In this document: one piece after another, positions 18,097 to 27,351 of the stretch
Layout: the number at the start of each line of letters is the position of its first letter
Position numbering within the stretch: position 1 is the first letter of the stretch
NCBI GenBank assembly: GCA_964438515.1
Contig: CAYTLK010000005.1
Location: forward strand, 34,077 to 98,076
DNA length: 64,000 nt
Origin: RGIG3701 sp964438515
Lineage (GTDB): Bacteria; Planctomycetota; Planctomycetia; Pirellulales; Thermoguttaceae
Reading direction: 5' to 3'
Program-made: the position numbers and the translations under genes
Notes under the pieces: model-generated
The model's database searches: none
Seen by the model: the letters and a program-made list of their open reading frames with translations, nothing else
Told to the model about the DNA's origin: nothing

Positions 18097-19329
18097 TCAA
18101 AAAACAAAATGGAGATTTTCGAGCCGTTCTTCCGTCTGACGCATTAATTCGTCTTCAGCAGCCTCGTCTTCGGCGACGTACGTGACGCTGAATCGGAGGT
18201 ACGCGCCCGCATTGTCCCATGGGACGGTGCAGATCGAACACTGCGTGATGAGAAACTGACTCACGGCTTCCGCATCGGCAAAAACCGTACCGTCGGCCAT
18301 TCCTTTGGGTGCGGCAGTGTAAAGGAAATACGAACCTTCCGGAACTTCGCACTGGAAACCGACGCGTTTCAGCATCGCAACAAGTTTTTGCAGACGTCGG
18401 AGGTACTTCACCTCGGTGTCGCGCGGAATAGAATCGTCGTCGAGAGCGGCGGCGCTCGCCATCTGAATCGCTTTGAACTGCCCGGAATCACTATTATCCT
18501 TTACATCGCCGTATGCGTGCACGAGCGTTTCATTTCCGCAGACCCATCCCAGACGCCACCCAATCATGTTCCAGCCTTTCGACATGGAATAAGTTTCGAC
18601 GCCGACATCCATTGCGCCGGGCGTTTCGAGGAACGAACGAGGACGATCGATGTGGCTCAGCATGATGTGCGCGCAGTCGTTCACAACGACGACTTCGTTC
18701 TTCTTGGCGAAAGCAACGACTTTTTCGAAAAACTCAGCCGTTCCGTATTTGCCGGTCGGACTGTTCGGATAGTTTATTACAAGGAGTTTCGCGCGGCGTA
18801 AAATGTCGGCGGGGATGCTGTCGAAATCGGGATAAAAATCGTTTTCGGGAAGAAGAGGAATACTGTATACCTCGCCGCCGCAGTAACGCGTGTGCGTCCC
18901 CGCAACCGGATAGCCGGGAACCGTCATGAGCGTGACGTCGCCGGGGTTGATAAAACATTCAGGAATCATCGCAAGCGATGGTTTCGACCCGATTCCGTGT
19001 ATGATTTGGGTTACGGGATTCAATTCCACGTTGAACCACCGTTTCATGAAGCGCGCAACGGCTTCTTTGAATTCAGGGATTCCGTTGTCGGCGTAACCGC
19101 GATATTCGGCTTTCCCGCACACCTCCTGCATCACCTTTACCACTTGCGGCGCAGCGGGCGCGTCGTTTTCGCCGATTCCAAAGTCCAGAAGTTTACGGTC
19201 GGGGAAGTCGGCGAGCGCTTTCCGCTTTGCACGTTTGATTTTTTCAAACTTATAGATTTCTGTACTTTTACCGTAATTCGCACCGCCGATACGGTCCGCA
19301 AACAATTTCTGAAAATAGGGTTCGGACAT
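18097..19329 (-). CDS. dapL: LL-diaminopimelate aminotransferase (class I/II PLP enzyme)
   Basis: 410 residues. It converts tetrahydrodipicolinate directly to LL-diaminopimelate in lysine and peptidoglycan synthesis. The N-terminus (FADRIGGANYGKSTEIYKF) and GIGENDAP follow the DapL family. NYPNSPTG and NDCAHIML match the PLP-ring strands, and SMSKGWNMIGWRLGW holds the PLP Lys. A C-terminal LRFSVTYV carries the substrate-carboxylate Arg. The DapL pathway is common in planctomycetes. The closest alternative is another aspartate-family aminotransferase; the N-terminal pattern favours DapL. It appears monocistronic. Confidence 0.85.
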   Translation of the reverse strand: MSEPYFQKLFADRIGGANYGKSTEIYKFEKIKRAKRKALADFPDRKLLDFGIGENDAPAAPQVVKVMQEVCGKAEYRGYADNGIPEFKEAVARFMKRWFNVELNPVTQIIHGIGSKPSLAMIPECFINPGDVTLMTVPGYPVAGTHTRYCGGEVYSIPLLPENDFYPDFDSIPADILRRAKLLVINYPNSPTGKYGTAEFFEKVVAFAKKNEVVVVNDCAHIMLSHIDRPRSFLETPGAMDVGVETYSMSKGWNMIGWRLGWVCGNETLVHAYGDVKDNSDSGQFKAIQMASAAALDDDSIPRDTEVKYLRRLQKLVAMLKRVGFQCEVPEGSYFLYTAAPKGMADGTVFADAEAVSQFLITQCSICTVPWDNAGAYLRFSVTYVAEDEAAEDELMRQTEERLENLHFVF

Positions 19330-19493
19330 ATTGAATGAAATGAGTTTAAGGAACGGAAAATTTTCCGGGATTAAAAAATATTTACGTATTCCATCTTATT
19401 CTAACTCTTTTTCCAATATTTTACAAGGAGCCGGGGGACATTTCTTGAGAAAAAAAGAAAGTTTTTTGAAGGAATCCCCCTGCGTCGGTCCGA

Positions 19494-21113
19494 CTAAATC
19501 TCCCATTTTAACATTTCTATTGATTTTTGGGTCAACTGAGGGCGAAAATCGCGGGAGAGGAATCTCAAATCGACGAAGTGCGTCGGCCCGCCGACTGAAA
19601 CCTCCGCCGGAATGGAAGAAATTTCCGAGACGGTAAAATTCGTCGTACGTGCAGAAAAAACATCTTCGATTTTTGTTCGATCTATTGTTTGATTTTCACA
19701 TTGTTTTTTGTTTGAATTTTCGGTAAAAATTGAGGATTCCAAACCTGATTTGGTTTCTGTTCCGATTCCAGTTCCGATTTCAGCAACCGACGCCGCAGCG
19801 GGTTGCACAGCAAGTTCCACAGTAGGAGCCGAAGCACGTTCTGCAATGGAAGCCGAAACGAGGGGTTCCGTCACGTATTGCGCAATGTAGGATGGGTCGA
19901 AAATGATTTTTGTCGTTCCGTCTTTGAATTCTTTTCCGTAATTCTTCGCAAACAGAATCAGGTCCGCAATACTCACGCGGCCGTCGCTGTTGAAGTCCGC
20001 AGAAGACGCATTCGGAAACTCCGCAACGGATTTATTGTACAGTTTTGCAAAAGTAATCAAATCCTGAACATCGACCTTCGAACTTTGATCGAAATCGTAA
20101 CAAACATTCAGCACAGAAAGCGTCTGCGTCTCGTTTTCCATCGTGAACTGCGGTTTGGAAACCGGATTTTCAGCAAAAACGGCCGTGTTCGGCAAAAGCG
20201 CAACGGCGGCGAGACGCAAAGCAGCAGAATCGGGGGCCGTAAAATCCTCCGAGACCGTAAAAGTAAGCGTCAAAAGGGCCGTTCCATCGTTTGCGGCGTC
20301 GGCCGTTTGTTCCATTTGCAGCACAATTCCTCCGATGACCGTCTGAGAATCCGCGTTTACAGTATAATCGTTCGAATTAAAAAGAATGTTGTATGAAAAA
20401 ATCTTTCCCGCATGAAGCGTTTCGACCGCGTCGGTCCAAAATTCCAGAACGACGGAGTTCCAAGAAGATGTTTGCGCTTCCGAGGTCGGAATGACGGCGG
20501 CGGAATCGACCTCTGAAATGTTTCCAGTTTTCAAAACCGTCGCGATTTTCTGCGTTTCTTCTGCCGTTGTGACGCTTATTGTTTCGGAATATGCGGAATC
20601 TACATAGTTTGCGTCGTCCGCAAGGGTACGAACTCGGACGAAATACGTCGTTCCAGGCGTTAAATTCGATACAGTCGCGGCGTTTTCGGAACGGTTGATC
20701 GTTGCGGAAGTGTTGAAAGTCGAATCTGTACTGTATTCAATCATGTAGGAAGTTCCGACCGAATCCCACTGCAAATCGATGCTCGAAATCGTGGGATTCG
20801 AGGCGGTGAGTCCTGTTGGAATGCTTCGGACGGCCGGCGAGACCGTCAGCTGCGTCGAGCCGTTCCATTCGGGAAATCCGTTGCGCACGACAGTTACAAA
20901 CAAGGTGTACGTCCCGACATTCAGTGTACAGAAATCAGGAAGCACCATCATTTGCGACCCGTCGAGCGTGTAAGTTACAGAGTCATTCATTTCCGTCCCG
21001 GAAATCGAAACCGATGGAAACGCGTCGCCGTAAGCTGCACTCAGCGGCGTCACCGAGCAGTTGAGGGCGGTTGCGGCCTCCGCCTCGGCGCTGTTTCCGA
21101 CAAAATCGGTCAT
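19494..21113 (-). CDS. Surface metalloprotease gene, fragment 3 of 3: fibronectin-III and dockerin region
   Basis: This is the C-terminal 539 residues of a protein whose frame is restored by removing one G from the G5 run at 21435-21439; the frame is open without a start from there to 21113, where an internal ATG lies. It contains a fibronectin-III-like module (TPGTTYFVRVRTL), a cohesin-like/beta region, and a type I dockerin with two calcium-binding repeats (DFDQSSKVDVQDLITFAKLY and DFNSDGRVSIADLILFAKNY). A low-complexity tail follows the dockerin. Dockerins in planctomycetes are usually attached to surface or matrix proteins rather than cellulosomes. See the two frameshift findings. Confidence 0.8.
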   Translation of the reverse strand: MTDFVGNSAEAEAATALNCSVTPLSAAYGDAFPSVSISGTEMNDSVTYTLDGSQMMVLPDFCTLNVGTYTLFVTVVRNGFPEWNGSTQLTVSPAVRSIPTGLTASNPTISSIDLQWDSVGTSYMIEYSTDSTFNTSATINRSENAATVSNLTPGTTYFVRVRTLADDANYVDSAYSETISVTTAEETQKIATVLKTGNISEVDSAAVIPTSEAQTSSWNSVVLEFWTDAVETLHAGKIFSYNILFNSNDYTVNADSQTVIGGIVLQMEQTADAANDGTALLTLTFTVSEDFTAPDSAALRLAAVALLPNTAVFAENPVSKPQFTMENETQTLSVLNVCYDFDQSSKVDVQDLITFAKLYNKSVAEFPNASSADFNSDGRVSIADLILFAKNYGKEFKDGTTKIIFDPSYIAQYVTEPLVSASIAERASAPTVELAVQPAAASVAEIGTGIGTETKSGLESSIFTENSNKKQCENQTIDRTKIEDVFSARTTNFTVSEISSIPAEVSVGGPTHFVDLRFLSRDFRPQLTQKSIEMLKWEI

Positions 21114-21264
21114 CGGAATGACGGTGAGCGTCCAAAAATAGCGGGTTGCGGCGGCGAGATTCGAAAAAGTGACGGACGAAACGGAATAATCAACCGTCTG
21201 GGACGCGACGGACTGCGTACGAAGCGAGTCGCTGAAACACTCGATTTTGTAGGATGCGGCTCCA

Positions 21265-22620
21265 TCAGACGCGTTCCACGAAACGGTCGCTGCATTGCTC
21301 GTAATGTTCGAAAAACTCAGGGACGAAACGCCCGCTTGAAACAGCGTGTACGTCGTAAACGCAGCGGATGCGGCCGACGTTGAGTATTGCGCCGAGTCGC
21401 TCGCCGCCGTGATGTAATACGAACGGTACGTTCCGGGGGTTTAATCCGGTTTCTGTGTAAGTCGTTGCGGTTGTTGATGTTAGAAACGTTCCGTCGGCTC
21501 GGTACACGTTGTAACGATCGGCGTGCGCAATGGAATTCCAGCTGAACGTAACGCTCGAAGTTGTGCGGGACTGCGTTTCAAACTGGGTCGGCGCCGCAAG
21601 CTGCGTCACGCGGTTTTCGACGGTTCCCGAAACGGTGTAGTAACCGAGGGAAGCGTAATCGGAATAATATTCGACGGCTCCGTAACCGCTCACAGTGCGC
21701 ATGAGTCCCGTTCCGTCCACGACGAGATAGTAAGTTCCCGCATTGAGAATTCCCGCAAGTTCAACATTCAGCGAGTTTTCCGGATCGGAGGTCAAAAGTG
21801 CGGTTGTAAGGTCGGAAGTACTGTAAATCGCGGCCCAAACGTCCAAATTGCTGTAGGTTTCCATTCCTGAAACGAAAATGTCGATGGAGGCCTCCGACGT
21901 CAAATTCAGAACGAATACATCGGTGTCGTTTCGGTCGCTGATGATTCCAGAATAGGAAAATTTGGCGGCTTCGAGAGTTTGGCCGCCCGAAGTGGAAATC
22001 GTACCGTCAGCTGCGCTGATGTTCAGCGTTCCCACTGCGGCAGACGCTGCGTCGAGCGCGCCGTTTTTGAGCGACGCATAGTCGTCTGTACGGTATTCAA
22101 TATATCGATTTAGAATCTCCAAATCCCCTTTTCCCACGTCCGAACCGGTGAGTGAGGATTCCGAATTGTAGTAGTTTCCGTCGGTCCAGATTGCGTAAGA
22201 CGCATAATACGTCGCGCCCATAATCGGCACCCAATCGTAATAACCGACGTAAGTTTCTTCATAGTAATATTTGACGTAACCATCCGCAGAAACGGTGTCC
22301 TTTGGAGCGGAAAAGTATTTTTCATCCGCGACTTTAATTCCGTACGAATATTCACCGTTTGAACATGAACCGCCTCCGCGGTGCATCAGCCCCAGCGTGT
22401 GTCCGATTTCGTGAGAGGCGGCTCCCGCCATGGATTGAACGCCTCCACTGTTGAAAACGAAACATGGTGTATCGGCCGCATCGGTGAACGTTCCTACCAG
22501 CGCAACTCCGCCGGCAGCGCCGAACCACGTATCGGAACCGAAAGCGCAGCGGACGCCGTATTCGAGGTCGTTTCCATCCTCCCGAATCAAAGCGTCCAAA
22601 CCTGGAAATTCGGTCGTCAC
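21265..22620 (-). CDS. Surface metalloprotease gene, fragment 2 of 3: zinc metallopeptidase domain
   Basis: The called start is a GTG at 22620, but the true frame continues upstream to about 22680 (reading IYEIWQSIAEDYAPFKVDVT), joining fragment 1. SHEIGHTLGLMH is the extended HExxHxxGxxH zinc site of metzincin-type peptidases. A pre-peptidase-C-like beta domain and fibronectin-III modules follow. The last ~45 residues of this ORF (after TGLNP) are out of frame; with one G removed at 21435-21439 the frame reads GTYRSYYITAASDS and continues into fragment 3. The domain would digest extracellular protein or process surface proteins if the gene is intact in the organism. Confidence 0.82.
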   Translation of the reverse strand: MTTEFPGLDALIREDGNDLEYGVRCAFGSDTWFGAAGGVALVGTFTDAADTPCFVFNSGGVQSMAGAASHEIGHTLGLMHRGGGSCSNGEYSYGIKVADEKYFSAPKDTVSADGYVKYYYEETYVGYYDWVPIMGATYYASYAIWTDGNYYNSESSLTGSDVGKGDLEILNRYIEYRTDDYASLKNGALDAASAAVGTLNISAADGTISTSGGQTLEAAKFSYSGIISDRNDTDVFVLNLTSEASIDIFVSGMETYSNLDVWAAIYSTSDLTTALLTSDPENSLNVELAGILNAGTYYLVVDGTGLMRTVSGYGAVEYYSDYASLGYYTVSGTVENRVTQLAAPTQFETQSRTTSSVTFSWNSIAHADRYNVYRADGTFLTSTTATTYTETGLNPRNVPFVLHHGGERLGAILNVGRIRCVYDVHAVSSGRFVPEFFEHYEQCSDRFVERV

Positions 22621-22666
22621 ATCGACTTTGAATGGGGCGTAATCTTCTGCGATACTCTGCCAGATT

Positions 22667-24520
22667 TCATAAATCCAGCGGAGATTCGAACTCGGAAAAG
22701 TTGGAATCTCCGCTGGACGAAAAGGTCGGCGTACACATGTACGGCTGAGACTGGCTGTTCCAGGACGTCCCGCTCGTCAGATGACCCGTAAAGTCCAAAT
22801 AAATCGTTTTTACCGCCTCACCCTCTTGCGGGATGTAGGAATGAAGCGCGAAAACGTTTTCGATTTGCTTTCCGCCGGAAAGTGCCAGAGAGTGCGAAAA
22901 ATTCACCGTCTGCGTCGTTGCGTGTACGCCGCTTGACGTCAGAAGAGAATTACTGTACGATATGTTATCACCTGCAGCTTGAATCTCGACGTAAACGGTT
23001 GTACGTTCAATGAAGGAACCGAGAACGTAGGAACAAACGCCGTTTTGAGTGGTGACGTTCGTCAGTTCCAGCGTTTTGGTGATCCAGTCGCTCGCGGCAC
23101 ATTCCGGGTGTTCGAATCGATATTTCAACTGATACGCAGACGCATTGGCGACAGAATTCCACGTGACGATGAATTCCGTTTCAGGATTCGATTCATCCTT
23201 CTGAATTTTGAGTCCCGTCGGAGTGTCGAGCTTTGCCGCAGAAATGACTTTTTCGACGGCTCCGAGATCGTAACCGGCGCCGCTCAAACGTTCATTTCCG
23301 TAAATGTCGGTCGTCAACAGATTTCCGTACACGTCGCGCACGTTCGTCGTATCCGTAATCGCGTCGAAACCGGGAGACGTGGATTTTAACGAATAATCCC
23401 CGTTTGCCGTATCGGTAAAAACTGGGTTTCCGAGAGTGTATACGGCGGTATTCGTTTCATTTACTTTGACGCTGGTAAAAATCGACCCGCTCCCCGTCAG
23501 TGTGCCGTGATTGAGAAAAACGTTGAAACTCGTGGAGATTCCCACCACGATGGAATTGTTCAAACTCACGGTTCCGCCGCTTGCATACACAACGGAAGTG
23601 GCGGAAGGTGTGTAAAAAGTTGAGTGGTAAAGCGTTGCAGTACCGCCGCTTACGTTTAAACTTGTATTTGCAATATCGTGAGCCAGCAGATTGGAGGCGG
23701 TCAGCGTTCCAGAATTCATGACGCCAAAATAACTCGAATCGTAAATCTCCACATTTTGCAGCGTCATCGTTCCGCCGTTTGCGATGCACGTGTCCGTAAT
23801 ATTCGAAACACTCACGTTGAAAAGTGTTGCGGTTCCGGAATTTCGAACTCCGTATTGCGCATTGGTGATGTGGATGTTCTTCAGAGAAATTGAAGCTCCG
23901 GAAAACACGTAAAAACACGTTCCACCGTCTGCGTTTATCGTAAATTGTGAACTGAGCGCCGAAGCATCCAGCGTAAGAGAATTCGAAAGACTTATTTGAT
24001 TCGTGGTGTAAGTAGTAGAACCGGTATAATCGGCCGCAAAAGTGATGGTCACGGATCCGTACAGTCTCAAAATTGCGTCTGTAAATTCCTCATAATTATG
24101 AACAGTATAATTGTACACCGCACCCGTAATCGGCAAATCGACAGAAAGAACATCCGGATGGAGCGTTCCTGGGACGTCGGACTCTAACGCGGACTCTAAC
24201 GCGGACTCCGACGGCAAAATCGGCGTTTCCGGAATCACGGCAGAAAGCCCCAATCCGTTTTCAGACGCGCACGTTCCGCACTCGCACAACGCCCCTTCCA
24301 CCCCAAACGCCTCTTCATCCCAAAGGACTTCTGCGCTTGAAGTTTCCGCGCAGCAATGAGTTTCGCCGCCGCAGGACGAGGCGCAGACGCAGGTCGGTTC
24401 GTCGACGCCCGGAACGGCACTCAAAAGTCGGCGTTCTTCCAAAAGTTCGATTCTCAAAGGATGGCGTCCCCGCGACACGCTCTGTGTTTTGGACGTTTTT
24501 CTGTTATTTCTCCAAAGCAT
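22667..24520 (-). CDS. Surface metalloprotease gene, fragment 1 of 3: planctomycete export signal and beta-helix
   Basis: 617 residues starting with a basic segment and IELLEERRLLSA, the planctomycete-type extracellular signal (LEpRxLLsa). A Cys-rich patch (CVCASSCGGETHCC) is followed by a right-handed parallel beta-helix with many short imperfect repeats, closing with NPVFTDTANGDYSLKSTSPG and GAGYDLGAVE, the usual end of such helices. A fibronectin-III module and the start of the peptidase domain (GEAVKTIYLDFTGHLTSGTS) come last. The ORF stops at 22667 after FSEFESPLDL because of one extra base. Removing two bases in total over 24520-19494 leaves 5025 nt, a whole number of codons, for a 1674-residue protein. 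Confidence 0.82.
   Translation of the reverse strand: MLWRNNRKTSKTQSVSRGRHPLRIELLEERRLLSAVPGVDEPTCVCASSCGGETHCCAETSSAEVLWDEEAFGVEGALCECGTCASENGLGLSAVIPETPILPSESALESALESDVPGTLHPDVLSVDLPITGAVYNYTVHNYEEFTDAILRLYGSVTITFAADYTGSTTYTTNQISLSNSLTLDASALSSQFTINADGGTCFYVFSGASISLKNIHITNAQYGVRNSGTATLFNVSVSNITDTCIANGGTMTLQNVEIYDSSYFGVMNSGTLTASNLLAHDIANTSLNVSGGTATLYHSTFYTPSATSVVYASGGTVSLNNSIVVGISTSFNVFLNHGTLTGSGSIFTSVKVNETNTAVYTLGNPVFTDTANGDYSLKSTSPGFDAITDTTNVRDVYGNLLTTDIYGNERLSGAGYDLGAVEKVISAAKLDTPTGLKIQKDESNPETEFIVTWNSVANASAYQLKYRFEHPECAASDWITKTLELTNVTTQNGVCSYVLGSFIERTTVYVEIQAAGDNISYSNSLLTSSGVHATTQTVNFSHSLALSGGKQIENVFALHSYIPQEGEAVKTIYLDFTGHLTSGTSWNSQSQPYMCTPTFSSSGDSNFSEFESPLDL
22675..22716. repeat. Perfect 13-bp inverted repeat at the first frameshift
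   Basis: CCAGCGGAGATTC (22675-22687) and GAATCTCCGCTGG (22704-22716) are exact reverse complements with a 16-nt spacer. The reading-frame break of the surface protease gene lies inside the first arm. Confidence 0.85.
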
Positions 24521-24799
24521 ATCTCCCCCTGTTTGTGCAAGTTCTGCAGTTTATGAAACTTCGTTTCACCAATTCTTTTCATTATCGGTAAATCATTCTA
24601 AAGAATTGGCAAAATTTGGTGTAAAAGACGAAAATTACGTCCTTTACATCGAAAATCGGAATATTCAAATTTTTGTACGTAATGGAATCGTCATTCGTTC
24701 ATTGATTTTAAATTTTGTCTTAAAATTTCAGTGGAAATAAGAAATTTTCAAAATCCAAAAAAATTCTGAAAAATTTTTTAAAATTTATCGGAACCCCCC

Positions 24800-24827
24800 T
24801 TGTGTAAAAAAAAAATCTTGTTATACT
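24800..24827 (+). promoter_or_regulatory. feoA promoter
   Basis: TTGTGT (24800-24805), a 16-bp spacer and TATACT (24822-24827) directly precede the tandem operator-like repeats and lie 60 bp before feoA. The remainder of the 24521-24886 divergent intergenic region is AT-rich with no gene. Confidence 0.55.
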
Positions 24828-24861
24828 TTTAGGCATAACTAAAGTTTAGGACCAACTAAAG
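24828..24861 (+). promoter_or_regulatory. Tandem 17-bp operator-like repeats upstream of feoA
   Basis: Two head-to-tail copies of TTTAGGNNNNACTAAAG (24828-24844, 24845-24861) abut the -10 box. The TTTAG/CTAAA ends are inverted repeats, as expected for a dimeric repressor, and resemble DtxR/MntR-family metal-regulator sites. A protein bound here would block transcription start. Confidence 0.65.
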
Positions 24862-24886
24862 CCGATAATTACATTGGAGGTAAATT

Positions 24887-25108
24887 ATGGTACTGACAAA
24901 TGCGAAAAAAGGAAACGTTCATCGGATTCAGAGCATTCACGCCGAAGCGTCGCTTCAGGGGAAACTGGCTGCGCTGGGTTTGGTGCCGGGTTCCGAGATT
25001 GAGGTCCTTCAAAACTCTTTTCATGGAGCGTCCGTTGTGGCCTGCCGAGGTTCGCAGTTTGTTTTGGGTCGTGGTTTGGCGGAACTGATTCAGCTTGAGC
25101 AAGAATGA
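24887..25108 (+). CDS. feoA: FeoA-family ferrous iron transport accessory protein
   Basis: 73 residues, with GGAGG about 8 nt before the ATG. The sequence follows the SH3-like FeoA domain: a basic N-terminal strand, LQGKLAALGLVPGSEIEVLQN and GRGLAELIQLE at the end. FeoA is a small cytoplasmic protein thought to assist FeoB. feoB follows at 25258 with a terminator-like hairpin and a third operator copy between them, so the two may be transcribed together or separately. Confidence 0.92.
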   Translation: MVLTNAKKGNVHRIQSIHAEASLQGKLAALGLVPGSEIEVLQNSFHGASVVACRGSQFVLGRGLAELIQLEQE

Positions 25109-25159
25109 ACTTGCTGAATTCATAATAAAATCAAAAAGCTAAAAAGAAGCCAAAAAAAC

Positions 25160-25192
25160 AAAAAAGACGGGGCGTTTCACCCTTTCTTTTTT
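25160..25192 (+). terminator. Terminator-like hairpin between feoA and feoB
   Basis: AAAAAGACGGGG (25161-25172) pairs imperfectly with CCCTTTCTTTTTT (25180-25192), ending in a T-run. It would end or attenuate feoA transcripts before feoB. Confidence 0.55.
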
Positions 25193-25201
25193 AGAACTGC
25201 T

Positions 25202-25218
25202 TTTAGGCGTGACTAAAG
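25202..25218 (+). promoter_or_regulatory. Third operator-like copy upstream of feoB
   Basis: TTTAGGCGTGACTAAAG has the same TTTAGGNNNNACTAAAG form as the pair before feoA and lies 39 bp before the feoB ATG. I do not see a convincing promoter around it. Confidence 0.6.
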
Positions 25219-25257
25219 CAGCTAACCAAAACGACATAAACGGTCCGAACGACACGG

Positions 25258-27195
25258 ATGAAGTGCAAGATGGCGGAAGATCCGATTCAAATAGTCCTCG
25301 CGGGCAATCCGAACTGCGGAAAGTCCACGATTTTTAATCATTTAACCGGCGCGCGTCAGCACGTGGGGAACTATCCCGGCGTCACCGTCGAGCGTGTCGA
25401 AGGGCACTGCACCTTTCAGAATCGCAAAATCGACGTCATTGATCTTCCGGGAACGTACAGTCTTCTGGCGCATTCCGAAGACGAAGCGGTCGCGCGGAAG
25501 TTTCTTTTGGAGCCGGACGCCGACGATGTGCCGGGCCGAAAACGGGTTCTGGTAAACGTTGTGGATGCGTCGAATTTCGAGCGCAATCTATTTTTGACTT
25601 TGCAGCTGCGCGAGCTGGGCGAGCCGATGGTGCTTGTTCTGAATATGCTGGATCTTGCGCATCATCACGGAATGGTTTTTCATAATGATGAAATTTCTGC
25701 ACGTCTGAACGTTCCGGTCGTCGAATGTGTCGGCGCGACGGGCGAGGGGCTGGACGATCTGCTTTCCGCTGTGGTTTTGGCGGCGCAGAGCGAGCCGACG
25801 CCGATTCCCGAAGCGCTGCGGAGAGCCTCCGACGATGGTTTGTGCGCCGCAACCGTGACGACGGAAACCGAGCTTGATTTTGCGTCGCGGCGTTACGCAT
25901 TCATTACAGAAATCATACCGTCGATGCTTTCGTTTGAAGAGGGAAAAAGTGCGTACCAAATCAGTCCGCTCGACAAACTGTTTTTGAATCGTTTTTTGGG
26001 GATTCCGATTTTTTTTCTCATGATGTATCTCGTGTTCCAGCTGACGTTTACGCTGGGCGCGTTTCCGATGACGTGGATTGAGTCGGGAATCAGCGCACTC
26101 GCGGAGTTTCTGAACGGCTTCTGGCCGGCGGGGTCGGAAAGTCTGCTGCGCTCGCTTCTCGTGGACGGCGTGCTGGGCGGCGTCGGGGGAGTGCTTGTGT
26201 TTCTTCCCAACATTGTTTTTCTGTTTCTTGCGATTTCGTTCCTTGAAGATTCCGGTTACATGGCGCGTGCGGCGGTTCTGATGGATCGTTTTATGACGAA
26301 AATCGGTCTTCATGGGAAAAGTTTCATCCCGATGCTGATCGGTTTCGGCTGCACGGTTCCGGCGGTGATGGCGACTCGCATCCTTGAAGACCGCCGCGAA
26401 CGGCTCACGACGATGCTTGTGGTTCCTCTCATGAGCTGCGGCGCGCGTTTTCCGATTTACGCGCTGTTGATTCCCGCGTTTTTTCCCAGCGTCTGGCAGG
26501 GTCCGATGCTGTTTTTCATGTACATTTTGGGAATTGTGCTTGCGGTGTTTCTCGTAAAGATTCTGAGTTTTACGATTTTGCGCGGGGAACCGGTTCCGTT
26601 CGTGATGGAACTGCCGCCGTACCACGTACCCACCCTGCAGACCGTAGGAATTCACACGCTCGAACGTGCGTGGATGTACGTCAAAAAAGCCGGGACGGTC
26701 ATTTTAGGAATCTCGATTCTTCTTTGGGCGCTCACCACCTTTCCGCGTTTGCCGCAGGAAAAAATCGCCGCAAATGCGACGCCGGAAGAAGTCGCGCAGC
26801 AGACCGTCGAATACAGCGGAATCGGACGTTTGGGAACCGCTCTCGATCCAGTTTGGCGGCCGATGGGGTTCGACTGGAAGGTTGGAACGTCCTTTTTGGG
26901 CGCGTTTGCCGCCAAAGAGATTTTCGTGGCACAGCTCGGAATTGTGTACAAAGTTTCAGACTCGGAATCAGACGAGGTTCCGCTTCAGAAGATTCTTCAG
27001 GAGAAATACACGGCGCTTCAGGGCTTTTGTATCCTTCTTTTTGCGCTCATCGCGACTCCATGCTGTGCGACGGTTGCAATGACGGCGCAGGAGTCCGGCT
27101 CGTGGAAGTGGGCGGCGCTTCAGTGGGGCGGTCTGACGCTGCTCGGATGGACCCTCACGACGCTTGTATATCAGATTGGAACCCGTTTTTTCTAG
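25258..27195 (+). CDS. feoB: Ferrous iron transport protein B (GTPase-coupled permease)
   Basis: 645 residues. The N-terminal G domain shows G1 GNPNCGKST (16-24), G3 DLPGTYSL and G4 NMLD. The membrane half has the FeoB 'gate' pairs (FIPMLIGFGCTVPAVMATR with the LTTMLVVPLMSCGARFPIYALL region) and late Cys-bearing helices (FALIATPCCATVAM). It imports Fe2+ across the inner membrane in low-oxygen settings. Length is slightly short of the usual 700-770 aa. The ribosome site is weak, and an in-frame ATG at 25270 is an alternative start. The Feo system would feed the iron-sulfur-rich Rnf complex encoded 26 kb away. Confidence 0.95.
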   Translation: MKCKMAEDPIQIVLAGNPNCGKSTIFNHLTGARQHVGNYPGVTVERVEGHCTFQNRKIDVIDLPGTYSLLAHSEDEAVARKFLLEPDADDVPGRKRVLVNVVDASNFERNLFLTLQLRELGEPMVLVLNMLDLAHHHGMVFHNDEISARLNVPVVECVGATGEGLDDLLSAVVLAAQSEPTPIPEALRRASDDGLCAATVTTETELDFASRRYAFITEIIPSMLSFEEGKSAYQISPLDKLFLNRFLGIPIFFLMMYLVFQLTFTLGAFPMTWIESGISALAEFLNGFWPAGSESLLRSLLVDGVLGGVGGVLVFLPNIVFLFLAISFLEDSGYMARAAVLMDRFMTKIGLHGKSFIPMLIGFGCTVPAVMATRILEDRRERLTTMLVVPLMSCGARFPIYALLIPAFFPSVWQGPMLFFMYILGIVLAVFLVKILSFTILRGEPVPFVMELPPYHVPTLQTVGIHTLERAWMYVKKAGTVILGISILLWALTTFPRLPQEKIAANATPEEVAQQTVEYSGIGRLGTALDPVWRPMGFDWKVGTSFLGAFAAKEIFVAQLGIVYKVSDSESDEVPLQKILQEKYTALQGFCILLFALIATPCCATVAMTAQESGSWKWAALQWGGLTLLGWTLTTLVYQIGTRFF

Positions 27196-27269
27196 CCTGA
27201 ATTCGAACCGCGCGAGAAAGAAAGTCTCCGAACTTTGAGGAAATTTGAAAAAATATTTTTTTCTCCCGC

Positions 27270-27298
27270 TTGACAAAAACCAGGAGGAGATGTAAACT
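27270..27298 (+). promoter_or_regulatory. Sigma-70-type promoter
   Basis: TTGACA (27270-27275), a 17-bp spacer and TAAACT (27293-27298) lie about 53 bp before the start of the Tat-secreted protein gene at 27352. Confidence 0.65.
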
Positions 27299-27351
27299 GA
27301 AAATACTCGTTCCACTTCCATTTTTCAGTTTCATCCTTAAGGAATCTCCTG

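Noticed and set aside
19430..19490. Possible fifth copy of the 3'-end hairpin family after the surface protease gene
   Set aside because: GGGGGA/TCCCCC can pair, but the loop and the conserved 3' tail are missing.
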